From the IMG/VR virus record IMGVR_UViG_3300035187_001745, positions 1 through 22,188 of that record: a DNA stretch of 22,188 nt; one strand, written 5' to 3'. Source of the stretch: a virus. The position numbers were made by a program, and so were the translations under genes. The notes beneath the pieces are model-generated. The model had not been told where the DNA came from. It saw only the letters and a list, made by a program, of their open reading frames with translations, and ran no database searches. This document shows, piece by piece, positions 1 through 6,409 of this stretch (position 1 is its first letter; every line of letters starts with the position of its first letter).

Positions 1-771
1 TGGCCTGATGAAGAAAACGGACGCTTTAGTGTGATATGGTTGCCCGAACCAAAGGACAGAAATAAGGTAGAGGTAATAAACGGCAAGCTACTACCTAAAA
101 ACTACTACGAAGGAGTTATCGGTGTCGACCCCGTAGGTAAGAGGTTTCTAACAGGCAAAGGCTCTGATTTTGCAGCCGTAGGTTTTAGGAGGGTATCGCA
201 AAAGTTCGACCACGATGAGAGGTTATTAGGCACAGACCCTATAAGCAATATGCCTGTATTTATATACCGATGCCGGTTGCCTAATACGGACATACACCAC
301 AAGGATATGGAGTGTGCTGCAAGGTTTTACGGGTGGCCTATCCACGCAGAGGATAACAGGGCAGAGGGCTTGATAACCCATTTTACCCATACAGATTATT
401 ACCATTACCTAATGTCAAGGCAAGCCGCTACGGGCAAATACGATTGGTTAGCCCTTGTAAAGGGAACACCCAACTACCAAAAAGAGGTACGGGAGGCGTG
501 GGTTAACTATGTAAAATCGTATATCTACGAGAATGTAGGGGTGAATGAGGAAACGGGGGGTGTTGGTAAGATATATTTCAATGCACTATTAGAAGATTTT
601 AGGGACTTTGACCCCGATGATTGGGGCCCGTATGACTTATTTGTGGCTTTTGTTTATTGCCTATCAGCCATACGAACCATAACCCAACCTAAAAAGAAAA
701 ACGATGTGCCTTTGATAGAGATGCCCCGTTACGATAATACAGGGGACAGAAGCAAGGCTATTCGTTATTAA
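1..771 (+). CDS. terL: Large terminase subunit, C-terminal nuclease part (partial)
   Basis: The gene is already open at base 1, so its ATPase half lies upstream; the GTG at 31 is internal. The visible 256 codons fit the RNase H-like nuclease domain that cuts concatemeric phage DNA during packaging. Counting from the first codon, a G-V-D-P motif (D43) followed by G-S-D-F (D56) fits the first metal-binding aspartate strand, H-A-E-D-N (E117/D118) fits the second acidic position, and G-P-Y-D-L-F-V-A-F (D212) fits the last conserved aspartate. The order and spacing of these acidic motifs are the usual ones for TerL nucleases. The product ends in a basic tail that may contact the portal or DNA. The 3' end overlaps the end of the opposite-strand gene by 14 bases, with no terminator between them. 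The family is fairly secure; the closest phage group is not. Confidence 0.85.
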   Translation, partial: WPDEENGRFSVIWLPEPKDRNKVEVINGKLLPKNYYEGVIGVDPVGKRFLTGKGSDFAAVGFRRVSQKFDHDERLLGTDPISNMPVFIYRCRLPNTDIHHKDMECAARFYGWPIHAEDNRAEGLITHFTHTDYYHYLMSRQAATGKYDWLALVKGTPNYQKEVREAWVNYVKSYIYENVGVNEETGGVGKIYFNALLEDFRDFDPDDWGPYDLFVAFVYCLSAIRTITQPKKKNDVPLIEMPRYDNTGDRSKAIRY

Positions 772-1441
772 CAGCCACTATAAACTCCATAGGGACACGC
801 CAATACATTTTATTGTCTATAACCATCTCGTACTCGCAGCTTGGTAATAAGATAGCTGTATCGCCCTCTTTTATACCTAAAACATCTTGGCTTAATTTAC
901 CAACAGCCCTAATAATACCTCTGCCCCTAACAAACCTTTCGTTTACGGTCTTTTGGTAGTCTTTGCCGTTAGCGTCTTTCTCGGTAACATATTTAACATT
1001 AAGAGAAACAATTATTCCGCTTTCAGAGATTTGCATTTCACCTTGGGGGATTGGCTCTACAAGATTATAGGTGTGAAGTGGAATTAATGCCCCATCACGT
1101 TCTAAGATAAATATTTGCGAGTACAATATCCTGTAAAGGGGCTTACCGTCTACTATTTCCTCAAAGTCCTTATCTGCTGTAAAGTGGTTAACATAAACCG
1201 TATCACCAACTTTAAGTTCAACATTCATAAGGGGTAGCTTACCGTAAGCCGTTTCGGTGGTAAGGTCGTAATGTTCGGGGACTACGGCTATCGTAGCCTT
1301 TTGATTACGGAATTGATATTTGCTAAAGGAAGAACCCTCTAACCAAATAAGGCCTGTATTGCTTCCGTCCTCACGTTTTACAAATTCATCTTCTGCGGTA
1401 TCAATAGATACATAAAAAGTATTTTTAAGCGTTCTCATCAT
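758..1441 (-). CDS. Tandem GroES/Cpn10-like co-chaperonin
   Basis: I read this 227-aa protein as two GroES-type domains in a row. Counting from the ATG at 1441, the first has an N-terminal strand (T-F-Y-V-S-I), a mobile-loop-like G-L-I-W-L-E-G-S-S (30-38), A-T-I-A-V-V-P, then L-K-V-G-D-T-V-Y-V-N (76-85) and an end like the GroES C-terminus (R-I-L-Y-S-Q-I-F-I-L). The second has S-E-S-G-I-I-V-S-L (139-147), G-I-I-R-A-V-G, I-K-E-G-D-T-A (190-196) and W-R-V-P-M-E-F-I-V-A-V at the end. In GroES the hydrophobic loop tripeptide binds GroEL and the K-V-G-D strand forms the barrel. GroES is about 97 aa and T4 gp31 111 aa, so this is twice the usual length. A TTG at 1450 could extend it, but the ATGs at 1441 and 1438 place the first strand as in GroES. 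It is the last gene of the reverse island, overlapping the previous one. Most likely role: helping host GroEL fold a phage protein, perhaps the capsid protein. Confidence 0.72.
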   Translation of the reverse strand: MMRTLKNTFYVSIDTAEDEFVKREDGSNTGLIWLEGSSFSKYQFRNQKATIAVVPEHYDLTTETAYGKLPLMNVELKVGDTVYVNHFTADKDFEEIVDGKPLYRILYSQIFILERDGALIPLHTYNLVEPIPQGEMQISESGIIVSLNVKYVTEKDANGKDYQKTVNERFVRGRGIIRAVGKLSQDVLGIKEGDTAILLPSCEYEMVIDNKMYWRVPMEFIVAVNNE

Positions 1442-1715
1442 TTGTTTCAATTTGTTGTGGTAAAAAATACTCTATACTATACGGTTGGTTCATATACTGT
1501 TTCCAAAGAAACTGTCTGCCATTACATTCGGCAAAGACATTAAAGGTAACAACAGAGAAGTTGTCCGAGTTAAACCTGTCAATAGCAATATCTACTATTT
1601 CAAGTGTCTGTTCTTTAATGATGTGTGTTTGGCCTACGGTGTGAACCATAGCATTGCGTGGGTCGTGTCCTATCTTTAGAACCCTGATAATCCCGAAGTG
1701 CGGTGAAGCGTCCAT
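1425..1715 (-). CDS. Small uncharacterised protein of the reverse island
   Basis: This 96-aa protein is not recognised. It is soluble, with no signal peptide or membrane segment, and alternates hydrophobic and polar residues as beta strands do, mainly around F-S-V-V-T-F-N-V-F. Near the end it has an aromatic stretch, L-W-K-Q-Y-M-N-Q-P-Y-S-I-E-Y (about 70-83). There is one cysteine (C64) and no recognisable catalytic motif. The ATG at 1715 directly abuts the stop of the gene before it, and the 3' end overlaps the start of the co-chaperonin-like gene by 17 bases (26 if the TTG is used). The tight packing points to translation from one mRNA with its neighbours. It could be a small structural or accessory protein, or a partner or client adaptor for the co-chaperonin; nothing in the sequence decides between these. 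Confidence 0.65.
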   Translation of the reverse strand: MDASPHFGIIRVLKIGHDPRNAMVHTVGQTHIIKEQTLEIVDIAIDRFNSDNFSVVTFNVFAECNGRQFLWKQYMNQPYSIEYFLPQQIETNDENA

Positions 1716-2402
1716 TTATTTTGTTATAAATTGTTCAATAAAATCCATTTCGGGAAGAATACCTGTGTATGTTTCGTACACAACATTCCCGTTGTCCTTA
1801 AAACACAAATACAAGGCTGACATACTATCAAAGATAGGTCGCAATTCTTCTTTGTAAAACCCCTCTTTAGGCATTAAAAAACTTTGCATAGAAAGCACTA
1901 TTTTTTTGTCGCCTTTTAACAATACAGCTTCGGGCATATATTTGCTTACCCCAAACCAATTATCGTAAGGGTTAAATTTTTGAGCATTAGCCTTAACCCT
2001 AAATCCTTTGTATATAGCCTTATGTACCCAATTTGCTTCTTCGTATGTTTGGACGTAAAATGCAGGATTGCTTTTTTTGTGCATTCTAACCCTGTCCTCT
2101 ATTCGTCTTTTTATTTCAAGCCCGTACTTATTATAATTACGCAATAATTCTTTAGCCTTAGCTTCGTCTTTTTCAAATTCAACATACATATCAAATTTGT
2201 TGTATATAACATAGGTATCTTCGCCATAATGTTTTACAGGCTTTATAGCAAATTCATAGTCCCTACTATCAGGGTACTGAATACGGTTGTCGGCTTGTGT
2301 ATTTATAAGATTAGACGTATCAACAACTAAAGTGTCGTTGGTATCATCAAACATTAAAATTTTATAAGCCTGTAACTTGTTTATGTCTATTGTTGCGTTC
2401 AT
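1716..2402 (-). CDS. Uncharacterised 228-aa protein of the reverse island
   Basis: No family is recognised. The protein is charged and aromatic-rich and has no signal peptide or membrane helix. After an N-terminal region of about 80 residues comes a long charged stretch that looks helical (about 78-110: E-K-D-E-A-K-A-K-E-L-L onward, then K-R-R-I-E-D-R-V-R-M-H-K-K). The C-terminal half is mixed, with V-L-L-K-G-D-K-K-I-V-L and an acidic, aromatic end. The basic cluster could contact nucleic acid, but that is a guess. Its ATG overlaps the TGA stop of the HTH gene (ATGA), and its own stop abuts the next gene's ATG, so it is clearly an internal gene of the four-gene transcript. A regulator, anti-host factor or assembly accessory would all fit. 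Coding status is well supported by the tight arrangement and the length; function is open. Confidence 0.7.
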   Translation of the reverse strand: MNATIDINKLQAYKILMFDDTNDTLVVDTSNLINTQADNRIQYPDSRDYEFAIKPVKHYGEDTYVIYNKFDMYVEFEKDEAKAKELLRNYNKYGLEIKRRIEDRVRMHKKSNPAFYVQTYEEANWVHKAIYKGFRVKANAQKFNPYDNWFGVSKYMPEAVLLKGDKKIVLSMQSFLMPKEGFYKEELRPIFDSMSALYLCFKDNGNVVYETYTGILPEMDFIEQFITK

Positions 2403-2635
2403 TTGTTTTCTTTAAGTAATTCACCTTTAGCCAAGCCAAAGAATGTTTCAAGTTTAGCAATAGTGCTTTTAGTAGGGTTAGCAGTAGAGTAAGGCTTACA
2501 CATAGCGTATAGCGTAGTCTTGGGAACACCCGACTTTTGCGCTAATTGCCTTAGTGTTAAGCATTTCTTATTCATTTGCTTAATGATGTTATCAAAAATA
2601 ACATTGTTGTATTCTTTTTCTATATGCTCATCCAT
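2399..2635 (-). CDS. Small XRE/Cro-like helix-turn-helix regulator
   Basis: This 78-aa protein has the layout of a Cro/CI-type DNA-binding domain. Residues 26-45 read as the HTH pair: L-T-L-R-Q-L-A-Q-K-S-G-V-P forms helix 2 and the turn, and P-K-T-T-L-Y-A-M the recognition helix. Two more helices follow (S-T-I-A-K-L-E-T-F-F-G-L at about 57-68). It is little more than the DNA-binding domain, as in Cro-like proteins. It is the first gene of the reverse island, with its ATG at 2635 about 10 bases from the expected transcription start. It sits beside a promoter region shared with the capsid operon, where an 8-base direct repeat could be its operator. Likely role: autoregulation of the island, possibly with control of the structural operon. 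The HTH assignment is strong; the target and sign of regulation are inferred. Confidence 0.85.
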   Translation of the reverse strand: MDEHIEKEYNNVIFDNIIKQMNKKCLTLRQLAQKSGVPKTTLYAMCKPYSTANPTKSTIAKLETFFGLAKGELLKENK

Positions 2636-2650
2636 ATTCCGTTATAAAGG

Positions 2651-2670
2651 ACAAAGATAAGAACAAAGAT
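2651..2670. repeat. Direct repeat ACAAAGAT, candidate operator
   Basis: ACAAAGAT occurs at 2651-2658 and again at 2663-2670, 12 bases apart and so roughly on one face of the helix. The first copy covers the -7 box of the reverse promoter. The second abuts the presumed -33 region of the forward promoter. A protein bound here could affect both directions; the adjacent HTH gene is the natural candidate. Confidence 0.45.
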
Positions 2671-2681
2671 TTAATAAGCAA
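2652..2681 (-). promoter_or_regulatory. Promoter of the reverse-strand island
   Basis: On the minus strand, TATCTTTG (2652-2659) matches the Bacteroidota -7 element TAnnTTTG exactly. A TTG, the core of the -33 element, lies at 2679-2681 with the expected 19-base spacing. The predicted start is near 2645, giving a leader of about 10 bases before the HTH gene's ATG. Promoter activity is inferred from the pattern match. Confidence 0.6.
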
Positions 2682-2699
2682 TAGCTACCCTTATTTTTG
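2670..2699 (+). promoter_or_regulatory. Forward promoter of the scaffold/capsid genes
   Basis: TATTTTTG (2692-2699) fits the Bacteroidota -7 consensus TAnnTTTG. An approximate -33 box, TTTA, lies at 2670-2673 with 18 bases between. Transcription would start near 2705 and leave a very A-rich leader of about 14 bases before the ATG at 2719. The -33 match is imperfect. Confidence 0.5.
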
Positions 2700-2704
2700 T
2701 TGTA

Positions 2705-2719
2705 AAATAATATAAAATA
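2705..2719 (+). repeat. A-rich leader motif, copy 1
   Basis: AAATAATATAAAATA lies directly before the scaffold-like gene; its last A is the first base of the ATG. The same 15 bases recur, without a mismatch, before the gene at 5286. It replaces a Shine-Dalgarno sequence here and may assist initiation or mark the start of the transcript. Confidence 0.5.
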
Positions 2720-3816
2720 TGGGAAATGAATTAGAAAGTAATGTAGAGGACTTTCGTGGTAATGCACCTGCGATTGACCCTAACATACTAAAAGAAGCAA
2801 TGGCGGTGGGTAACGGACAAGAACTACCAACACCCGAACCAAAGGCAGAGGAAGCAGCAGAAACAAAGCCTGTTGAACAAAAAACAGAGGGACAGCCTAC
2901 GGAACAACCAAAGGCTGAAACTAAAGTAGAAAAGTCGGTAAGCGAGATATTAGCCGAACTGACTGATGGGAAATTAAAGAGTAAAGAGGAGATAGAAGCC
3001 TTATTTGAAAAGGCTAATGCACCTAAAGAGTATAAAAGCGAGTTTGCTAAACAGCTTGACGAATATGTAGCCAAAGGTGGCGACCCTAAGAAGTTCTTAG
3101 AGTACCAAACCAAAGACTACTCACAACATACAGAGGGCGACCTTATTAAGTTAAAACTTATTGAGGAAAACCCTGAATTGACACAGAGGGAAGTAGATGC
3201 CTTATTTAACAAGAAATACGGCTACTATGACGCAGATGATGATAGCGATGAGGCAGTAGCGGCAAGAGCCGAACAACGCTTAGAAGCTAAAAAAGCATTA
3301 CAGTTCTTTGAAACGAAAAAAGTAAAGGATTTAGAAGCCCCTATTGATGAAAGGCAAAAGGCAGCAGAGGACTACTTAGCCCAACAAAAGGTATGGGAAG
3401 AAACACACACCAAGGAGGTGGATAGTTTCTTTTCTGAAAAGGACGCTCTAAAATTTGAGTTTGCTATCCAAGACAGCGCAGATAAGGACAAACTTATCCC
3501 GCAGGTCTTTGAATGGAAACTAAACGCAACAGACAAACAAAATTTGGTTGAAGCGCAAAAGAAAGTATCGCTACTATCTTATTGTACGGACGAGGGTGGA
3601 CGTATTAATCAGGAGAAGTTAGCAATGGTTACTGAATTTGCAAAGAACCCAAGTAAGTTTCTTACAGCTATGGCTAACAATTTGGTGAGTAACGAAAGGG
3701 AGCGATTTGTCAATGAGGATTTGATAAACGCTAAACGCCCCGACAACATGAACCAAGAGAAAAACCTTAGCAAGGAACAAATATTAGCTAACGAAAGCCG
3801 TGAAAGGCGATTATAA
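2719..3816 (+). CDS. Probable capsid scaffolding protein
   Basis: The 365-aa product is highly charged and lies directly upstream of the major capsid gene, the usual place for a scaffold. Residues 30-75 are a disordered-looking Pro/Glu/Lys/Thr stretch. Most of the rest is charged and helix-forming, with acidic D-A-D-D-D-S-D-E in the middle, long Glu/Lys/Ala/Gln segments (E-Q-R-L-E-A-K-K-A-L) and a basic end, S-R-E-R-R-L. Scaffolds of many tailed phages share this pattern of a helical body and a charged C-terminus that touches the capsid protein. There is no signal peptide, membrane segment or protease motif. It is the first gene after the forward promoter and ends 13 bases before the capsid gene's ATG, with only A-rich sequence between. 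An internal head protein is the alternative. The assignment rests on composition and position, as scaffold sequences are poorly conserved. Confidence 0.65.
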   Translation: MGNELESNVEDFRGNAPAIDPNILKEAMAVGNGQELPTPEPKAEEAAETKPVEQKTEGQPTEQPKAETKVEKSVSEILAELTDGKLKSKEEIEALFEKANAPKEYKSEFAKQLDEYVAKGGDPKKFLEYQTKDYSQHTEGDLIKLKLIEENPELTQREVDALFNKKYGYYDADDDSDEAVAARAEQRLEAKKALQFFETKKVKDLEAPIDERQKAAEDYLAQQKVWEETHTKEVDSFFSEKDALKFEFAIQDSADKDKLIPQVFEWKLNATDKQNLVEAQKKVSLLSYCTDEGGRINQEKLAMVTEFAKNPSKFLTAMANNLVSNERERFVNEDLINAKRPDNMNQEKNLSKEQILANESRERRL

Positions 3817-3829
3817 AAAAAACTAAAAA

Positions 3830-5218
3830 ATGGCAGATTTCACCCCGGGCAGTTATGCCTTATCGGAGTTAACCTCCTCTAATTTTATTTGGGCATCGAA
3901 TACCATCATGCCTTCGGTAGACCCTTCTATCGTTAAGCGTTTCGGCAACCAACGTTTTACAGACGCTATGGAGCTTATGGGCTTAACAAAAGAAATAGAC
4001 GCTATCTACCACACATGGTTTGAAGAAGATAGGATTATGCGTAAAATCGTAGCTACTACCGCAGGCGCAGCCGCAGGTGCATCAGCTACCTTTAGCATTA
4101 GCTCTACCTCTCCATCACAAAGCGTAACAATCTCACAGTATAACCCTCCATTCCCTGCGGGTGCTTCTTACACAGGTGGTTTTACCGCCAACATTAATGA
4201 CGTTATCCAAATAGCCCCTTCAACAGGTGCAAATGCGGGTACTCTTATTAAAGCCGTTGTAAAGACCGTTAACCCAACAGCAGGTACATTTACCGCAGTA
4301 CCTCTTATTGCAGCCGACAGCATCCCTGCTTTAGCTACTGCAACAGAGATACCTATTATCGGTACTGCTAATCCTGAGGTTTCTTCTGACCCATACCCTG
4401 AGGCATACCGTGTGAATGAGTACAACAACAATATGCACAAGCATCGTAAGTTGTTTGAAATTTCACAAACTGCCGCAGGTATCCAAACATGGATTTCATC
4501 ATCTGATGGCAAGCGTTATTGGCAAGCATCGGGTGAGGAAAACACCTACATTCAGTTCCTTAACCAACGTGATTTGTTGTGCTTGCTTTCAGAAGCAACA
4601 GACAACGCTGCCGTAAGCGACATTACCAACGCTACTTCAACTACCAACGGTGTAATCCCACAGGTACTTGCAAGCGGCTACACTCAATCATACACTTTGG
4701 CTAACGGTTTTACCGTTGCTAACTTCCAAAGCATGATTAGCGGTATCGAGCTTAACAAAGGCGCACGTGAGTATATGGGCTTAATGGGCGGTAACCTATA
4801 CCGTTCTATTGAGGTTAACTTAGCCGATTTCTTCAAAAACGGTGCAATTACCTATGGTATGTTTGCAGGCGACCAAGAGAAATTCGTTTCGCTTAACTTC
4901 AAACAACTATCGTGGTCAGGTTATGTATTTAACTTCAAAAACTACGAGTTGTTCAACGATTACCAAACCCTTGCTTCAACAGGTCAGCCATTCCGTAACG
5001 AAGGCTTACTAATCCCTATGTCGGGTGTTAATGCAGGTGGCGAAAAATCGTTCTCTGTTGAATTACTATACCAACGCGGTCAACGTATGGAGCAAGCGGT
5101 AATCAATCCGTTCCAAACTACCGATGATGGTAAAGACGTTATCAAGTTCCGTTACAAATCAGCCTTTATGCCAGTAGTGCGTGCGGCAGGTCAAGCGGCT
5201 TACATCTTGGCATCGTAA
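3830..5218 (+). CDS. Major capsid protein
   Basis: This 462-aa protein is read as the HK97-fold shell protein of a Bacteroidota podovirus. The N-terminal part (about 20-75) holds N-T-I-M-P-S-V-D-P-S-I-V-K-R-F-G-N and a charged helix, E-E-D-R-I-M-R-K-I. Residues 77-185 are a Gly/Ala/Ser/Thr-rich, beta-looking insertion, possibly a domain exposed on the capsid surface. The core resumes at D-P-Y-P-E-A-Y-R-V-N (187-196), and the C-terminal part contains F-N-F-K-N-Y-E-L-F-N-D-Y and a closing R-A-A-G-Q-A-A-Y-I-L-A. The length, the position after a scaffold-like gene and the strong intrinsic terminator just behind it, as for a highly expressed gene, all agree. Translation starts after an A-only leader. 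No prohead protease is fused to it or visible nearby. Confidence 0.82.
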   Translation: MADFTPGSYALSELTSSNFIWASNTIMPSVDPSIVKRFGNQRFTDAMELMGLTKEIDAIYHTWFEEDRIMRKIVATTAGAAAGASATFSISSTSPSQSVTISQYNPPFPAGASYTGGFTANINDVIQIAPSTGANAGTLIKAVVKTVNPTAGTFTAVPLIAADSIPALATATEIPIIGTANPEVSSDPYPEAYRVNEYNNNMHKHRKLFEISQTAAGIQTWISSSDGKRYWQASGEENTYIQFLNQRDLLCLLSEATDNAAVSDITNATSTTNGVIPQVLASGYTQSYTLANGFTVANFQSMISGIELNKGAREYMGLMGGNLYRSIEVNLADFFKNGAITYGMFAGDQEKFVSLNFKQLSWSGYVFNFKNYELFNDYQTLASTGQPFRNEGLLIPMSGVNAGGEKSFSVELLYQRGQRMEQAVINPFQTTDDGKDVIKFRYKSAFMPVVRAAGQAAYILAS

Positions 5219-5228
5219 ATAAAAAAAA

Positions 5229-5260
5229 TAGCGGGGTGGTTTCGGCTGCCCCGCTTTATT
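5229..5260 (+). terminator. Intrinsic terminator after the capsid gene
   Basis: AGCGGGG (5229-5235) pairs with CCCCGCT (5248-5254) around a 12-base loop and is followed by TTATTT. An A-run precedes the stem, so it might also work in reverse. The stop codon is 11 bases upstream. It would set the capsid transcript apart from the downstream genes. Confidence 0.8.
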
Positions 5261-5262
5261 TA

Positions 5263-5277
5263 TAAATAATATAAAAT
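5263..5277 (+). repeat. A-rich leader motif, copy 2
   Basis: This is an exact second copy of AAATAATATAAAATA, placed 8 bases before the ATG at 5286. No -7 element precedes it, unlike copy 1. This favours a role in translation, or as an unfamiliar promoter element, over a simple by-product of a host promoter. Confidence 0.45.
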
Positions 5278-5285
5278 AGAACATA

Positions 5286-6329
5286 ATGGCAAAAAGAAAT
5301 GCAGAGGTTGAAGAAACCGTATCTGCCCCACAAGGAAGTATAGCTAACAAGCACGATATAGAAGTGCCTGTAACATTAAAATTCCAAACTCCTAAAAATG
5401 AGGAGGAGGTAAAAAAAATTAACCACAAACCTAAGATTTACCAACTGTTGCTTCGTGGCAATTCGTGTCGTAAAAAAGACCGTGCTTCGGAGGCTAAGTA
5501 TCAGGTAAACCGCTTTGCCCTATCGGGAGAAAGTATGGCTATTGTTTGGGACGATGATTTAAAGAGGTATATAGAGAAGGTTATCCGCTATGTGCCGGGC
5601 GAAAGCTCAATCTTTGCAGATGAACAATCATCTAATGCCAATAAAAAAGTAGAGGACATTATTTTTGAAGCGGGCTTTGTAACAGTACACCCGACCTCTT
5701 ACAATCTGCAACAGTTCTTAGAGAACGATATACGCAACCGTGATAATGAGCATAGCCCATTAGGTACACGCAAACTATACACTTTGCTAAATACCGAAAA
5801 GGCAGAAACATCAAAGGTTGTAAATTTTGTAACAGTAAGCAAGGTAACAAACTTTGTGTACGATACCTTTAAAGAGCCATTAGGCAACGCAGCACTAAAA
5901 GCCTATGCGGTAACATTGGGTATCAATATTGATGGTATTGAAGACCACCAAATTATGAACGCTTTTTACGGTATGATAAATGTAGACCCTAAAGCGTTTA
6001 TTGAAGGCTTCCAAAACCAATCTCACAACCGTAAGTTCTATGTAATGCGTGCCGAAAAAACAGGCATACTAACAGTAGAAAGGGACGCTAACGTTATAAA
6101 ACTTAACGGTCAGATTGTCTTAAACGTGCCAATAGGTGTAGACCCGATAGATTATTTTGTTAAAAAATCGTTTGAGGAGCTACAAAGTACCTATGTTCAC
6201 ATACGTTCAAAAGTTGACGAGCAAAAGTTACACGGCTTCTTTGTAGACGATAAAATGCTACATGAGAAAGGAATGGCGGGCGTTATAGAGAAAGTATCAG
6301 CCCTTGTAGATGAGATAGCCGACCTATAA
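5286..6329 (+). CDS. Uncharacterised 347-aa protein, possibly structural
   Basis: No family is recognised. The product is soluble, has no signal peptide or membrane helix, and is rich in Lys, Asn and Val. A disordered N-terminus of about 40 residues precedes a basic segment (about 46-70) with R-G-N-S-C-R-K-K-D-R. The middle repeats short Val/Asn/Phe strands (V-V-N-F-V-T-V-S-K-V-T-N-F-V), and the C-terminal half has K-F-Y-V-M-R-A-E-K-T-G-I-L, V-I-K-L-N-G-Q-I-V-L and an acidic helical end. It lies between two intrinsic terminators, apart from the capsid genes before it and the fibre genes after it, so it may be made at a different level. Its position suggests a capsid accessory or decoration protein, but a DNA-binding internal protein is also possible because of the basic N-terminal segment. 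Confidence 0.7.
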   Translation: MAKRNAEVEETVSAPQGSIANKHDIEVPVTLKFQTPKNEEEVKKINHKPKIYQLLLRGNSCRKKDRASEAKYQVNRFALSGESMAIVWDDDLKRYIEKVIRYVPGESSIFADEQSSNANKKVEDIIFEAGFVTVHPTSYNLQQFLENDIRNRDNEHSPLGTRKLYTLLNTEKAETSKVVNFVTVSKVTNFVYDTFKEPLGNAALKAYAVTLGINIDGIEDHQIMNAFYGMINVDPKAFIEGFQNQSHNRKFYVMRAEKTGILTVERDANVIKLNGQIVLNVPIGVDPIDYFVKKSFEELQSTYVHIRSKVDEQKLHGFFVDDKMLHEKGMAGVIEKVSALVDEIADL

Positions 6330-6343
6330 AAACGTAAAAAATA

Positions 6344-6383
6344 CAAAAAAAAATTAAGCGTGGTGTTATACTGCGCTTTTTTT
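6344..6383 (+). terminator. Intrinsic terminator before the fibre genes
   Basis: AAGCG (6356-6360) pairs with CGCTT (6374-6378), followed by a run of seven T (6377-6383). A run of A upstream can extend the pairing past a two-base mismatch. The GC part of the stem is short, so read-through is likely. Confidence 0.6.
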
Positions 6384-6385
6384 GT

Positions 6386-6393
6386 TATTTTTA
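6386..6393 (+). promoter_or_regulatory. Weak candidate promoter for the fibre/tail operon
   Basis: TATTTTTA differs by one base from TAnnTTTG and sits 17 bases before the ATG at 6410, close to the layout of the forward promoter at 2692. No convincing -33 box is visible. A promoter here would make sense directly after the terminator, but the match is weak. Confidence 0.25.
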
Positions 6394-6409
6394 CCCTTAA
6401 AAAATAGCA

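Noticed and set aside
31-771. GTG at 31 as the start of the terminase gene
   Set aside because: The same frame is open from base 1 and continues the protein sequence; the first RNase H-like motif follows shortly after. The gene is simply cut by the window edge.
1442-1450. TTG at 1450 as the start of the co-chaperonin-like protein
   Set aside because: Two ATG codons follow at 1441 and 1438, and starting there places the first strand as in GroES. TTG remains possible but is less likely.
2691-3113. 140-aa open frame on the minus strand opposite the scaffold-like gene
   Set aside because: It is antisense to a well-placed gene, Ser/Ala/Leu-biased as expected from the complement of Glu/Lys/Ala-rich codons, and has no recognisable domain. 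It would also run through the forward promoter.
3800-3829. Terminator or promoter between the scaffold-like and capsid genes
   Set aside because: Only a three-base GCC/GGC pairing and an A-run are present, with no T-run and no TAnnTTTG box. It is better read as an A-rich translation leader.
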